The notes under the pieces were generated by a model, which had not been told where the DNA came from, made no database searches, and saw only the letters and a program-made list of their open reading frames with translations. A stretch of DNA of 12,946 bases from Desulfobacterales bacterium. GTDB taxonomy: Bacteria > Desulfobacterota > Desulfobacteria > Desulfobacterales > C00003060. The DNA lies in the NCBI GenBank assembly GCA_020347085.1, contig CP070769.1, positions 2,120,992 to 2,133,937 of the forward strand, in the 5' to 3' direction. Numbering within the stretch: position 1 is the first letter of the stretch; each line of letters begins with the position of its first letter. The position numbers were made by a program, and so were the translations under genes. Of this stretch, positions 12,606 to 12,946 are shown piece by piece.

Positions 12606-12946
12606 TCAGCGGTCTTCAGAGATCCGCGTGAGCTCCACGTTCCCCCAAAAGCCGATCTTACTGTCTACGATGACAACAATACCTAAAACGCCTTCTATCT
12701 TTTGTCCAAACGCAATCGCTGGCTCAATGTTATGCGGGCTCGACACTTTGTTTCCGATACCTGTAGCGGCAGCGTCCGCAAGTGCTGCCGAGTCTGAAAT
12801 CACAACGGCTGCATCGGCCCTTCCGAGGCTAAGGGAATGACCCAACGTTCCCGAAGACGTACACACGGCCACGGGACTTTTCGGCGAGTCGATACGTACC
12901 CCAATCTTGTTGCTCAAGGGAGATTTGCCAGCAAAAATGGCCGCGA
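12606..12946 (-). CDS. UPF0280 family protein, 3' part (5' end beyond the right edge)
   Basis: The frame is open to the right edge, and 112 complete codons are visible. The sequence carries the hallmark stretch of the UPF0280 family, which is related in fold to ApbE-type flavin transferases: IFAGKSPLSNKIG near the window edge, then VCTSSGTLGHSLSLGRADAAVVIS and ALADAAATGIGN, and the C-terminal VIVDSKIGFWGNVELTRI. An internal TTG at 12917 is not the start, because the family-typical IFAGKSP precedes it in frame. Biochemical function is not settled for this family. It ends with TGA at 12606, about 360 bp upstream of the Cys-rich gene in the same orientation. Confidence 0.85.
   Translation of the reverse strand, partial: AAIFAGKSPLSNKIGVRIDSPKSPVAVCTSSGTLGHSLSLGRADAAVVISDSAALADAAATGIGNKVSSPHNIEPAIAFGQKIEGVLGIVVIVDSKIGFWGNVELTRISEDR

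Noticed and set aside
12149..12631. 160-codon plus-strand frame
   Set aside because: It runs opposite the Cys-rich gene and the end of the UPF0280 gene, both better supported, and has no domain.
1..12946. CRISPR array, rRNA, tmRNA, RNase P RNA or SRP RNA
   Set aside because: No regularly spaced long repeats and none of the conserved core sequences of these RNAs were found on either strand.

Overview
The window reads as chromosomal DNA of a Gram-negative bacterium, most likely a Desulfobacterota (deltaproteobacterial) lineage. This rests on gene content and architecture: a HIT–LapA–MutS–amidase run, an amidase with signal peptide, TPR-like, AMIN and Amidase_3 parts, a short Cys-rich protein ending in a C-x-x-PLR-x-x-IAKKL tail, and a UPF0280 protein. 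No rRNA, tRNA or other phylogenetic marker is present, so the assignment is an inference.

Region 1 (1-863, minus strand) is a small regulatory module: a MerR-type regulator, a 66-aa excisionase-like HTH protein, and the first codons of a third ORF running off the left edge. The two complete genes are each preceded by a related inverted-repeat operator (shared core TAATAA-N4-TACTTATT) inside a candidate promoter, which points to self-regulation plus control of the downstream gene or genes.

Region 2 (1007-4562, plus strand) holds recJ, then about 370 bp of non-coding sequence with two promoter-like sites, then a two-gene operon (ATGA overlap) of an uncharacterised 140-aa protein and an RNase Z-like metallo-beta-lactamase-fold hydrolase.

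Region 3 (4576-9789, minus strand, converging on region 2 with a 13-bp gap) is a probable operon in transcription order: HIT-family protein, LapA-domain membrane protein, mutS and a periplasmic N-acetylmuramoyl-L-alanine amidase. RecJ and MutS can act in the same mismatch-repair pathway, but here they are in separate transcription units.

Region 4 (about 9800-12946) is gene-poor and is the least ordinary part. It holds hairpin-rich sequence (10029-10098), a 115-bp element with perfect 18-bp terminal inverted repeats whose arms are themselves small hairpins (REPIN/MITE-like, 10188-10302), a possible 48-aa ORF, two small minus-strand genes (one preceded by four imperfect 22-bp repeats, the other Cys-rich with a TTGACA promoter), and the 3' part of a UPF0280 gene at the right edge. 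No complete new defence, secretion or biosynthetic system could be recognised. The best leads are the paired MerR operators, the inverted-repeat element and the 22-bp repeat array.
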